From Polaromonas sp. UBA5171 (GTDB taxonomy: Bacteria > Pseudomonadota > Gammaproteobacteria > Burkholderiales > Burkholderiaceae_C): a DNA stretch of 61,911 bases. Shown here piece by piece: positions 49,024-57,112 of the stretch. The translations under genes were made by a program, and so were the position numbers. Numbering within the stretch: the stretch's first letter is position 1; the number at the start of each line of letters is the position of its first letter. Under the pieces are notes generated by a model. That model ran no database searches. It was not told the DNA's origin and saw nothing but the letters and a program-made list of their open reading frames with translations. The stretch is taken from positions 1,076 through 62,986 of the forward strand of contig DHWX01000081.1 in the NCBI GenBank assembly GCA_002413395.1. Direction: 5' to 3'.

Positions 49024-49635
49024 TCACGCGTTCGCGTATTTCGCCATGAACGTGCTGACGGCGGCTCTGGCGCAGCGCTGCAAGGCCATCAGCAGGGCGT
49101 GGTTGGGGTTGGCCACGCGGTGGCAGGTGCGCAGGTCTTGCTGGATCTGGCCCAACAACTCTGCCGCCATTTCGGCATCGGCGAGCGCGCGGTGGGCCGC
49201 GCCAGCGCGAGGCAGGCGATGGTAGTCCACCAGCGAGCCGAGCTTGTGGTTGGGCGCCTGCGGGTAGAGCCTGCGCGAGACCAGCATTGTGCAGGCAAAG
49301 GGTTGCGGCGCGGGCAACCCCAGGCGCGCCAGTTCCCCGACCCAGAACTTGCGGTCGAACGATGCGTTGTGCGCCACCAGCGGCGCGTTGCCGACAAAGC
49401 GGCTGGCTTCGGTCATCACCCGGGCGGCATCAGGCGCAGACGCGACCATGGCGTTGCTGATGCCGGTGAGCTGGGTGATGAAAGACGGAATGCGCACGCC
49501 CGCGTTCATCAGGCTCTGGAAACGGTCTACCACCCGGCCGCCCTCGACCAGCACAATCGCCACCTCTGTGGCGCGGTCACCGTAGTCGGGCGAGAGACCG
49601 GTGGTTTCGAAGTCGATGACGGCGATGGGTGGCAT
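49024..49635 (-). CDS. DEDDh 3'-5' exonuclease (DnaQ/PolC-epsilon fold)
   Basis: A 203-residue exonuclease. ExoI is VIDFETTGLSPDYGDR with Asp8 and Glu10, ExoII is LVAHNASFDRKF, and ExoIII is HRALADAEMAAELL with the catalytic His and Asp. Members proofread or trim DNA and RNA ends. There is no polymerase domain. It is a single gene, convergent with the retropepsin gene ten bases away. Confidence 0.88.
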   Translation of the reverse strand: MPPIAVIDFETTGLSPDYGDRATEVAIVLVEGGRVVDRFQSLMNAGVRIPSFITQLTGISNAMVASAPDAARVMTEASRFVGNAPLVAHNASFDRKFWVGELARLGLPAPQPFACTMLVSRRLYPQAPNHKLGSLVDYHRLPRAGAAHRALADAEMAAELLGQIQQDLRTCHRVANPNHALLMALQRCARAAVSTFMAKYANA

Positions 49636-49790
49636 GGAATAAGGGAGGCATTAGACAGTTGACGGAGTTCCCTTGAACCGGTTACCAAATCCAGCTTGAC
49701 GGACTCAACTGTGATCCGGCTTTTTGTCGCCTGAGCGCCCGGTTCAGCACGATGCGGCGGATAGTGACTTGCACCAAAAAGGATCAACCT

Positions 49791-50903
49791 CTATGCCTTG
49801 ATCGGTGCAAGCTTGCGCCGCGCCCGTACGGCCGCTGCCAGGCCTTGCAGCACCGGCACGGTCTGCGCAAAGCTGATGCAGGCATCGGTGACCGACACGC
49901 CGTGCTTGAGCGGCACGCCGGGCACGATGTCCTGGCGGCCTTCGTTCAGGTGGCTTTCAATCATGATGCCGGTGATGCGCTGGTCGCCGGCGGCTATCTG
50001 CTGCGCCACTTCCGCCGCCACGGTGATTTGGCGCTGGTATTGCTTGCTGCTGTTGGCATGCGACACATCAATCATCACCTGCTCGCGCAGGCCGGCGCTT
50101 TTAAGCAGCGCGCAGGCCACGTCCACATCGGCTTTTGAATAGTTGGGCTGCTTGCCGCCGCGCAAAATCACGTGGCAGTCGTTATTGCCGCGAGTTTCAA
50201 AAATCGCGGACTGCCCCATCTTGGTCATGCCCATGAAAGCGTGCGCGGACTGCGCCGCCTGAATGGCGTCGGTGGCCACCTTGATGCCGCCGTCGGTGCC
50301 GTTCTTGAAGCCGACCGGACAGCTCAGGCCTGAGGCCAGTTGGCGGTGGCTCTGGCTCTCGGTGGTGCGCGCACCAATGGCGCCCCAGCTCACCAGATCG
50401 CTGATGAATTGCGGGCTCAGCAGGTCCAGAAACTCGGTGCCCATCGGCAGGCCCAGCGCCAGCACGTCGAGCAACAGGCGGCGCGCCATCTCCAGCCCTT
50501 CGTTGATGGCAAAGCTGCCGTCCAGGTGCGGGTCGTTGATATAGCCTTTCCAGCCCACTGTGGTGCGCGGCTTCTCGAAGTAAACACGCATCACCACCAA
50601 CAGGGCGTCAGACAGAAGTTCGGCTTGGCGCTGGAGCTGCCGCGCGTAATCCATGGCCTGCTCATGATCGTGGATCGAGCAGGGGCCAACCACAACAATC
50701 AGGCGGTCGTCGCTGCCGTGCAGCACGCGCGAAATGGCCGCGCGGCTTTGCTCCACCAGCGCCAGCGTGGCCTTGGGCACAGGCAGCCACTCTTCCAGCA
50801 GCGCGGGCGTAATCAGCGGTCGCACCGCACTGATGCGGGTGTCATCAATGCGAGTCATGTCGTCGGTGGAAAGTGGCGTGGCGGGACGGGTGTACATGTT
50901 CAT
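49791..50903 (-). CDS. aroG: 3-deoxy-7-phosphoheptulonate synthase, class I
   Basis: A 370-residue DAHP synthase, the first shikimate-pathway enzyme (phosphoenolpyruvate + erythrose 4-phosphate). LIVVVGPCSIHDHEQAMDYA contains the metal-binding Cys, MRVYFEKPRTTVGWKGYIND the PEP-binding residues, and IGARTTESQSHRQLASGL, GFKNGTDGG and IDVSHANSSK are further family motifs. The N-terminal extension points to feedback control by an aromatic amino acid; which one I cannot tell. It is a single gene. Confidence 0.95.
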   Translation of the reverse strand: MNMYTRPATPLSTDDMTRIDDTRISAVRPLITPALLEEWLPVPKATLALVEQSRAAISRVLHGSDDRLIVVVGPCSIHDHEQAMDYARQLQRQAELLSDALLVVMRVYFEKPRTTVGWKGYINDPHLDGSFAINEGLEMARRLLLDVLALGLPMGTEFLDLLSPQFISDLVSWGAIGARTTESQSHRQLASGLSCPVGFKNGTDGGIKVATDAIQAAQSAHAFMGMTKMGQSAIFETRGNNDCHVILRGGKQPNYSKADVDVACALLKSAGLREQVMIDVSHANSSKQYQRQITVAAEVAQQIAAGDQRITGIMIESHLNEGRQDIVPGVPLKHGVSVTDACISFAQTVPVLQGLAAAVRARRKLAPIKA

Positions 50904-51039
50904 CTCTGTAGGTTCTCAGAATTACTGCAAAAACGACAGATGGTAAATCAATGACTTTTGCAGTGATTCTGCAAAAGCTAGTGCCAATTTTCTCAAAATC
51001 CTTGCAAAAATCCTAGCCACGTTATTTCAGTGGAAAAAT

Positions 51040-51056
51040 ATCCCAAACTTTGGGAT
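51040..51056. promoter_or_regulatory. Perfect 17-base palindrome upstream of aroG
   Basis: ATCCCAAA-C-TTTGGGAT is a perfect inverted repeat in the 289-base gap between the aroG start and the HEPN gene stop. It lies about 140 bases before aroG and is a candidate operator. The rest of the gap is AT-rich and may hold the aroG promoter. Confidence 0.5.
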
Positions 51057-51192
51057 GTGTTCATCCACCTTCCATTATGAGTAAATCCTACCGAAGATAC
51101 TGGATTTTTTACCCTATTCTTTTGTTAGCGTCTTGGCTACCGCGTGAGTGTGGGAACTGAGCATGAGTACCTACCAGCAAGAGCAAAAGAAG

Positions 51193-52413
51193 TCACTCAT
51201 CGTCATCATCGATCAGACCATCTTTCACTTCCGCATCAACAGCCTCGATCAGGAGGCTGATGATGCCGACTAGGTTGGTCAAATCACCTATGGTCAATTC
51301 AACCAACTTTCCAGCACTGTCCCGCCCGTTTCGATGCACGATGTCATGGCGGATCGTGATTGCCTGCTGAAGTGCTCCAAGGTGCTCTCGCGGGAACTCC
51401 ACAGCCAAGACATCGCGGTATAGAGCTATGGTCTTTGTCAGGTCGTGAAACAGGGTCTGCTCGATCAAAGTCGCCACCGTTGCCTTCATACCGTCAACGG
51501 TTCGGAACACATCGGCAGTGGTAATCTTCTTCTCCCTGAGCTGCTGATTGGATTCAACGAACCGACGAAGCAACGGCGGGCGATTCAGGACATTCTTTTT
51601 GATGGTGTCCGAAAGGTAGGACTCCATCGCAGTGATCGCATTGGCATACAAGAGCCGTGTGAGCGAAGGGTTGCCATCCGCAAGAGCAAGAATGCCGTTC
51701 AGCTCGTCAAGTGCTGTTGTGAAGACTGCAAAGATGTTGGTGTGTGGCTGGCTGAACTCGACCAGGTCATCAAAGGCATCCGTCCAACCACCATGAACCA
51801 AGTCGGTCGCATCCAGCAGGCAAACATCGTCGTCTCCAACGACTTCCAGCACAGCACGGATGAAGGCTTCAGGCGACTTGCAAGGGAAGCAACCAAGGAA
51901 GGGGCCTGATTCGTCTGGGATGTACGGGGTCGAGTTGAGCATCCATTCAACAACAAGGCTCTCGTGCTTCGTCCGCTCCTGCGACCAATAGTCTTGCTTT
52001 AGGTTCCCATCAACTATGGCCTTGAGCCCTTCAAGCCATACCTCGAAGGTAGCTGACTTCAGCAACGGAATGTGCGCCCTGTAGTCTCCGTTCTGTTCAT
52101 GCTCCCAATCTTCCAATGAAGCGAGGTATGACGCAATGCTTTCATTGAACTCCTTGCGGAGCTGAGCCATCGTCATGCCTTGAAGCTCGACCCTAGTCTT
52201 CATGACTTTGGCCGTGGTCTTGTAGAAATAGTGAAGCAGTTCACCATCAGCAAATTCCGCCTCGTCTAGCTTATGAACCTCGATCACATCATCCGAGTTC
52301 TCAGCCATACGTCCCAACGTGCGATCTGACTTCTTGAAGTACCAAGTATTCAGGTGGTTCTTGGACTCATCAACGTCATATCCGGAGATGCTGAAGACTG
52401 CAAAGCTACCCAT
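51193..52413 (-). CDS. HEPN-domain protein with HEPN/Toprim-associated N-terminus
   Basis: A 406-residue protein. The N-terminus MGSFAVFSISGYDVDESKN resembles the HEPN/Toprim-associated domain. The C-terminal 150 residues are helical and contain AITIRHDIVHRNGRD, the R-x4-H motif of HEPN ribonucleases. The start at MGSFAVFS has AAGG six bases upstream; an upstream in-frame start (52488) would overlap the previous gene. It is the second gene of a leftward pair with an Abi_C-type protein, eight bases apart. The likely function is phage-triggered RNA cleavage, an abortive-infection-type system, but this is inference. GC content is lower than in the core genes nearby. Confidence 0.75.
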   Translation of the reverse strand: MGSFAVFSISGYDVDESKNHLNTWYFKKSDRTLGRMAENSDDVIEVHKLDEAEFADGELLHYFYKTTAKVMKTRVELQGMTMAQLRKEFNESIASYLASLEDWEHEQNGDYRAHIPLLKSATFEVWLEGLKAIVDGNLKQDYWSQERTKHESLVVEWMLNSTPYIPDESGPFLGCFPCKSPEAFIRAVLEVVGDDDVCLLDATDLVHGGWTDAFDDLVEFSQPHTNIFAVFTTALDELNGILALADGNPSLTRLLYANAITAMESYLSDTIKKNVLNRPPLLRRFVESNQQLREKKITTADVFRTVDGMKATVATLIEQTLFHDLTKTIALYRDVLAVEFPREHLGALQQAITIRHDIVHRNGRDSAGKLVELTIGDLTNLVGIISLLIEAVDAEVKDGLIDDDDE

Positions 52414-52421
52414 GGTCTGCC

Positions 52422-53171
52422 TTAGATGAAGTTCAATAGCAATCGACCAATTGAGTTGGTCATATCCCTTGCGAACAAGGCAAGCCATCGCTGCGAGTCG
52501 TCAGCAAAGTGAGCCTCGCTGAAGCCGTTCCTTGAGTTGGCAACCGCGTTAGTCAAGGTCGGGATGGCATTGACGATCTGCTCAGGATACTGGCCTTGAG
52601 CTTGAAGCTTCTTGGCTATGTCATCCTTCACGACCTTGCAGAGCGGCATGAGGTCTGACAGCCCAGCTTGGTCAGGGATATGCTTGCGGATATATGTCTT
52701 GTACAAGCCCTCAAGGCATGTATAGGTCAATGTCGTGGCTCGGTTGTACTGGTGGGCATCGATGGCATGGTCGATGTCCTTGAGACTGTTGTTCAGTTTC
52801 TCCGAGTTCCAAAGGTCAACCGGAACAATGGTCGTTGGAACGGCCTTGCCGCCACCAAACACGATGTTCCTGATGGTGTCCGCTGCTTCCTTGTCGTGAG
52901 GCTCTATGCCATCAATGAAGATGCGGTAGAGCTGAAGCCGTTGGGGCTCAGGCAATGCCTGAATCATTTCCCAGTAGAAAGACTTGCGGGATGTGCTCTT
53001 GCCCCGGCTGTTCAACAATGGAATCAACTGGTCATAGCTTGGCGAACCCTGATCTACCTGCTGAACCATGCGGCAAAAACCCGGACCACTGCAATAGACG
53101 GGCGTGTCCCTTCTGTCCAAGACTGGGAACAAGTAGTTGTATGCAGCTATCCAGTTGACTTGTGTGCTCAT
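52422..53171 (-). CDS. Abi_C-type HEPN protein, IS-adjacent
   Basis: A 249-residue protein. The C-terminal part matches the abortive-infection C-terminus family: LTYTCLEGLYKTYIRKHIPD, then SRNGFSEAHFADDSQRWLAL with the RN-x5-H HEPN motif. The N-terminal 130 residues are unrecognised. It is the first gene of a two-gene operon with the HEPN protein downstream. The ATG at 53171 lies three bases from the end of the IS21-like element; an alternative GTG at 53201 is inside the element. Its original promoter was probably displaced, so expression may depend on the insertion sequence. Confidence 0.75.
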   Translation of the reverse strand: MSTQVNWIAAYNYLFPVLDRRDTPVYCSGPGFCRMVQQVDQGSPSYDQLIPLLNSRGKSTSRKSFYWEMIQALPEPQRLQLYRIFIDGIEPHDKEAADTIRNIVFGGGKAVPTTIVPVDLWNSEKLNNSLKDIDHAIDAHQYNRATTLTYTCLEGLYKTYIRKHIPDQAGLSDLMPLCKVVKDDIAKKLQAQGQYPEQIVNAIPTLTNAVANSRNGFSEAHFADDSQRWLALFARDMTNSIGRLLLNFI

Positions 53172-53174
53172 GGT

Positions 53175-53202
53175 TGTCGGCGCCGATTCAATATTGACCA
53201 CC
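53175..53202. repeat. Left terminal inverted repeat of the IS21-like element
   Basis: It begins TGTCGGCGCCG and ends TTGACCACC. Compared inward with the right end it matches at 20 of 28 positions. It abuts the start codon of the Abi_C-type gene. Confidence 0.6.
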
Positions 53203-53325
53203 TGTGCCGATTGAATGTTGACCAGGGGCTAAAGCTGACTTCTTGAACGTCAACTGTGGATAACTATAGCTCTTTGCTGGTTTCGTTGACTCCTTTTGAA
53301 TTGGCTGTTGGTGTGAATTCATCAT

Positions 53326-53372
53326 CAATGGGCAAGCTGCGTAGGGCGTAGCCCGAAGCGGCTTGCCCATTG
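53326..53372 (-). terminator. Long stem-loop downstream of istB
   Basis: CAATGGGCAAGC (53326-53337) and GCTTGCCCATTG (53361-53372) are perfect 12-base inverted repeats with a 23-base loop, starting 12 bases after the istB stop. It is probably the transcriptional end of the element or a block to read-through into the HEPN operon. Confidence 0.6.
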
Positions 53373-53384
53373 ATTTGCTCCACA

Positions 53385-54218
53385 TCAAAGCTGTTCAACA
53401 TCCTCTTTCGGCACTGAACCCTGGCGTGCTTCTGCCTTTCTGGATTGCTCTCTGGACTTGATGCGGCCCTTGGCTTCATTGGAGCTGTGCCGGAAGCGGT
53501 AAGACTCATTGCCGGTCTCCAGGATATGGCAATGGTGAGTGAGCCTGTCCAGCAAGGCCGTGGTCATCTTGGCATCGCCAAACACGCTGGACCACTCGGC
53601 AAACGTCAAGTTGGTGGTGATCAGCACGCTGGTGTGCTCGTACAACTTGGACAGCAAATGAAACAGTAAGGCGCCGCCGGCCTGACTGAATGGCAAATAT
53701 CCCAGCTCATCCAGAATGACCAGATCCATGCGCAGCAGACTCATGGCAATCCGACCCGCCTTCCCCTGTGCCTTCTCTTGTTCCAGTGCGTTGACCAGAT
53801 CCACCGTTGAGTAGAACCGAACACGTTTGCTGTGGTGGGTCACGCCAGAGATTCCCAAGGCGGTGGCCAAGTGCGTCTTGCCGGTACCCGGTCCACCAAT
53901 CAACACCACGTTCTGCGCATCTTCGGTAAACGACAGGTTAGCCAGTTTGCCCATCAATACCCTATCAACAATGGACGCCTCAAAGTCAAAGCCCGCTATG
54001 TCCCGATGCACCGGAAAGCGCGCCGACTTCATTTGGTGCGCAATGGAACGCAAGGCCCGGTCCACGTCTTCGGCCTGCAGTAAATGTTCGATCAACCAGC
54101 GCGAAGAATCCAGTGTTGAGTCGCCCCCTTGCGCCGTCAAATCAGCCCAGGCAGTGGCCATGCCGTTCAGGCGAAGTGCTTTGAGTTCGGTCTGTATGTC
54201 ACGTTTAGCATCACGCAT
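53385..54218 (-). CDS. istB: IS21-family ATPase helper protein IstB
   Basis: A 277-residue AAA+ ATPase, regulator of IS21 transposition and target choice. Walker A is LIGGPGTGKTHLATAL, Walker B is LVILDELGYLPFSQ, and sensor 1 is VLITTNLTF. The N-terminal helical part (about 1-80) binds DNA. Its ATG overlaps the 3' end of istA by eight bases. All motifs are intact. Confidence 0.95.
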   Translation of the reverse strand: MRDAKRDIQTELKALRLNGMATAWADLTAQGGDSTLDSSRWLIEHLLQAEDVDRALRSIAHQMKSARFPVHRDIAGFDFEASIVDRVLMGKLANLSFTEDAQNVVLIGGPGTGKTHLATALGISGVTHHSKRVRFYSTVDLVNALEQEKAQGKAGRIAMSLLRMDLVILDELGYLPFSQAGGALLFHLLSKLYEHTSVLITTNLTFAEWSSVFGDAKMTTALLDRLTHHCHILETGNESYRFRHSSNEAKGRIKSREQSRKAEARQGSVPKEDVEQL

Positions 54219-55353
54219 GGCTCACCTCCTGCCCATCTTGATGAGTGGGGCGTAGTCGGTCATAGCGTGCGGTATCAGCTCGAGGGGCCTCATTGAGTTG
54301 CAAAGAGGTCTGGGCCTGCTCGGGTGTCGCTGGCGTATTCAATCGTGCCAGCACGTTCCTTACGTGTTCGGCGCTGATGCTGCCACTGGGCGCGGCACCT
54401 TCAAGCACCAGTTCAACCGCCACCAGCACTTCTTCAAGTCCGGCCAGTGGCACCACGGCAAGCACTTCTGCCATGACACGGTCTCCACCGGTGTGGCGCA
54501 AGAGGGATTGGCGAAGACGCAGCAAGGGTGGTGGCATGTCCAGAAACGGCGCTCCGTTTCGCAAGGCGCCGGGCTTGCGTTGCACCAGGTCAATGTAGTG
54601 CTGCCAGTCATACGTGGTTTGCCCACTGCCGGTCAGCCTGGGGTGACTGGCAACCAGCGTATCTGCGGCTGCCACAGCAACCCTATTCGGATACAGCCGG
54701 GTGCTGACCATGTGACCGGCCCATTCGCAAGGCACCGAGTAGCGGTTGCGCGCCACCGCCACCAGACAGGTGCTGCTCACCCGTGCCGATTTCTCCACGT
54801 AGCCATCAAACGGCGCGGGCATGTTCATGAGGTGAGCACGCTCCAATTCCAGCATCTCGGCCACGGTGAACTGCTTGTGAACAGGGTGTTGAGTGTCCGC
54901 CCAGATCGAGCGATAGCGCTCGCCCAGCCAGGCGTTGAGTTCAATGAACGAGCCAAAGCGACGGGTACCAGCTTCGATCCAAATACGTCGGCGACTGTCC
55001 TGCACATTCTTCTCCACCACGCCTTTCTCCCAACCGGATGCCACGTTGCAGAAGTCGGGATCGAACAGGTACCCTTGGGCCTGGATTTGTGTGAACAACG
55101 CTTTGGCCGTGCGGCGGCCGTGCTTGGGCCGATGGGAGTCGGCCGTGAGGGCCTGTTCCAGCGTTGCTTCAAAGGCAGTGAGCTTGCCTGCGGGACTTTC
55201 CCTGCTGTATTTGGGTACAACGTCGCCGGGTGCCTTAAGCCATTTCTTGACCGTGTTGCGTGACAGCCCGGTGAGCTTTGCAATTGCGGTGTTGGAGAGT
55301 TTGTCGCGCAGTTTCATGCGCCTTACCTTGCCTATCATTTCCATGGTGATCAC
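54211..55353 (-). CDS. istA: IS21-family transposase IstA with internal deletion of the DDE core
   Basis: A 380-residue IstA; normal members are about 500. Residues 1-45 carry the helix-turn-helix (NTAIAKLTGLSRNTVKKWLK). At about residue 95 (near 55068) FTQIQAQGY runs directly into LFDPDFCNVASGWEKG, skipping the usual region with the first two catalytic aspartates (the QVDW/FDWSE and YDN.KTAV segments). The third catalytic region GWEKGVVEKNVQ, with its Glu, and the C-terminus follow in frame. The protein can probably still bind the ends but not cut. The reading frame is open, so the deletion is in frame, about 120-130 codons. Confidence 0.85.
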   Translation of the reverse strand: MITMEMIGKVRRMKLRDKLSNTAIAKLTGLSRNTVKKWLKAPGDVVPKYSRESPAGKLTAFEATLEQALTADSHRPKHGRRTAKALFTQIQAQGYLFDPDFCNVASGWEKGVVEKNVQDSRRRIWIEAGTRRFGSFIELNAWLGERYRSIWADTQHPVHKQFTVAEMLELERAHLMNMPAPFDGYVEKSARVSSTCLVAVARNRYSVPCEWAGHMVSTRLYPNRVAVAAADTLVASHPRLTGSGQTTYDWQHYIDLVQRKPGALRNGAPFLDMPPPLLRLRQSLLRHTGGDRVMAEVLAVVPLAGLEEVLVAVELVLEGAAPSGSISAEHVRNVLARLNTPATPEQAQTSLQLNEAPRADTARYDRLRPTHQDGQEVSHA

Positions 55354-55428
55354 CTTTGTCTCCTGCTGAATATTTCAGCAGGTCAGTGGAACACCCTGGT
55401 CAATTTTGGATCGGCGCTTATGCCTTTA

Positions 55429-55456
55429 GGTGGTCAGTTTTCGGTCGGCGGAAACA
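55429..55456. repeat. Right terminal inverted repeat of the IS21-like element
   Basis: On the minus strand it begins TGTTTCCGCCGACC and ends CTGACCACC. Its partner is at 53175-53202. The 150 bases between this end and the methylase gene hold a TTGACA hexamer at 55573-55578 but no clear -10. Confidence 0.6.
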
Positions 55457-55607
55457 TTTGTGTCACCAAAAGTGAAAAATCCCGCGCTTCATCGAAACAG
55501 TGGCATCGACGACGGTTGGAGCCAACTCTTACCTCGGTCCGAATGGCCAATCAGCTTCAGTTAAAACTTAGCTTGACACCATCGCCAGAAATGACGATGC
55601 TTGTGTC

Positions 55608-56282
55608 ATGCGATACGACGGCGGCAAGGGCACCTGTTATGCCCATCTAATCAATCTGATCCCTCCACACAAGCGGTATATTGAGACCCACCTTGGTGGG
55701 GGTGCTGTTATGCGGCACAAACAGGCCGCGCTTGAGCAATTCGGCATTGAGCGCGATCAAGCAGTCGTAGACATGTGGCGGCGTGAATTCAGCGGCCTAT
55801 GCAAGCTTGTGCATGGCGATGCGATTGAGTGTTTGAAGAACATCCCTCTTGATGCGGACACCGTGGTCTACGCCGATCCGCCATACCATCCAGATACACG
55901 CCGCCGGGCCCGCGTCTACCGGCACGATTACACCGTTGACGACCATGTGCACTTGCTGGATTGTTTGACCGCGCTCCCATGCAAAATCCTGATTTCGGGC
56001 TACTCGTCACCACTCTATGAGCAGCGACTTGCGGGCTGGCATCAGCACAAGTTCCACATGCGCACGCGCGTTGGGATGCGTGAGGAGTGCGTTTGGTACA
56101 ACTATTCAAAGCCTGACATCCCGCACGACGATCGCTATCTCGGTGAGGGGTTTCGTCAGCGCGAGGTAATTCGCAGACGGCAAGACCGTCTGCGCCAAAG
56201 GGTCCAAAAGCTGTCCCTTGCTGAGCAGGCGTCTCTACACACATGGCTTGGCACGCTGATTTCGACTGGGAGCGGGGCATGA
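55608..56282 (+). CDS. D12-class DNA adenine N6-methyltransferase (Dam-like)
   Basis: A 224-residue methyltransferase. The N-terminal MRYDGGKGTCYAHLINLIPP, then HKRYIETHLGGGAVMRHK, is the SAM-binding region of the D12 (Dam/alpha) class; VVYADPPYHPDTRRR carries the catalytic DPPY at 90-93. It is small for the class and has a short recognition region. It overlaps the glycosylase gene by ATGA, so the two are translated together. In this setting it may mark host DNA or, less likely, modify an adenine as part of a defence process. Confidence 0.85.
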   Translation: MRYDGGKGTCYAHLINLIPPHKRYIETHLGGGAVMRHKQAALEQFGIERDQAVVDMWRREFSGLCKLVHGDAIECLKNIPLDADTVVYADPPYHPDTRRRARVYRHDYTVDDHVHLLDCLTALPCKILISGYSSPLYEQRLAGWHQHKFHMRTRVGMREECVWYNYSKPDIPHDDRYLGEGFRQREVIRRRQDRLRQRVQKLSLAEQASLHTWLGTLISTGSGA

Positions 56283-57109
56283 GCCAAACTGTTAGCTACT
56301 GGGTCAATGACACCGAGAGACGTCGAGAGCTACCTGATGCGAATGAGCCTGTTGTTCCAGGCATCTGCTGGGGCGATCATTGGAACTTATTTACGCCCGC
56401 GTACTGGGTGTCTCAGCTCTGGATGAGTGACCTGGATGGAAAGGCACACTCACCGTATCGGGCGCAAGGAAGCTTGGCCGAGGAGTTGGTGTTCTGTCTG
56501 CTCGGCGGATACGGGATCACAGCGGAACTGGCCATGGCGGCGTTCAAGGCATGCCGCGATGCCGATTTAATTGCCAATCTGAACGCCTCCACGGAGAATT
56601 GGGTTGAGGTCCTGAGGCGCCCACTTGAAGTCGGTGGCCGCAATATCCATTACCGGTATCCGAATCAAAAGGCAATCTACCTTGCAGACGCGATGAAGTG
56701 CGTTCGGAACAAGCAGATCGATCCACAGGGAGGTCGAGCGCTGCGCGACAGTCTTTTGCGGGTACGCGGTGTTGGTCCAAAAACCGCAGGCTGGGTCGCG
56801 CGAAACTATTTAGACGCAGACGATGTGGCCATTTTGGATATTCACATCGTTAGAGCAGGGGTTCTCTGCGATCTTTTTACGCCCGAGCAAAAAGTTGAAC
56901 GACAGTATTTCGAAATGGAGGCGCAATACATCAACCTTTGCCACGCAATGAATGTTCGACCAGCGGTTCTTGATTGCCTGATTTGGGACCAAATGCGCAC
57001 CGTTGGCAGACTCGCGCTCGATGCAATCAAGCACAAATTTGGGCAGGACGATCCAGTAAGTAGCAATGTACCTAGACCGCAGCAGATGCCGCTCCCGCTT
57101 GCACACTAA
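56279..57109 (+). CDS. OGG-fold DNA glycosylase/lyase-like protein (HhH-GPD)
   Basis: A 276-residue protein whose C-terminal half contains LLRVRGVGPKTAGWVARNYL, then DADDVAILDIHIVRAG. This is the helix-hairpin-helix with catalytic Lys168 and the catalytic Asp187. Their spacing, 19 residues, equals that of Lys249/Asp268 in human OGG1. The N-terminal part (WGDHWNLFTPAYWVSQLWMS) is not that of OGG1, so it belongs to a divergent OGG-like family, of the kind seen beside QueC-like genes in type IV CBASS. I use the ATG overlapping the methylase stop. It ends three bases before the stop of the converging QueC-like gene. Confidence 0.82.
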   Translation: MSQTVSYWVNDTERRRELPDANEPVVPGICWGDHWNLFTPAYWVSQLWMSDLDGKAHSPYRAQGSLAEELVFCLLGGYGITAELAMAAFKACRDADLIANLNASTENWVEVLRRPLEVGGRNIHYRYPNQKAIYLADAMKCVRNKQIDPQGGRALRDSLLRVRGVGPKTAGWVARNYLDADDVAILDIHIVRAGVLCDLFTPEQKVERQYFEMEAQYINLCHAMNVRPAVLDCLIWDQMRTVGRLALDAIKHKFGQDDPVSSNVPRPQQMPLPLAH

Positions 57110-57112
57110 GTC

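Larger units (their letters stand above)
53175..55456 (-). mobile_element. IS21-family insertion sequence, transposase-defective
   Basis: An element of about 2.28 kb with istA and istB on the minus strand. Its ends start TGT and carry imperfect inverted repeats, 53175-53202 and 55429-55456, matching at 20 of 28 positions including the inner TGACCACC. A second internal copy of the repeat (CTGGTCAA...ATCGGC) occurs at each end, as usual for IS21 transposase binding. I find no matching target duplication next to either end. IstA lacks its catalytic core, so the copy cannot move on its own. Confidence 0.8.

Noticed and set aside
53255..53263. A perfect DnaA box (TGTGGATAA, reverse of TTATCCACA)
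   Set aside because: It is a single box inside the IS21-like element, with no cluster or AT-rich unwinding region nearby. It does not mark the replication origin, which should lie to the right of gyrB.
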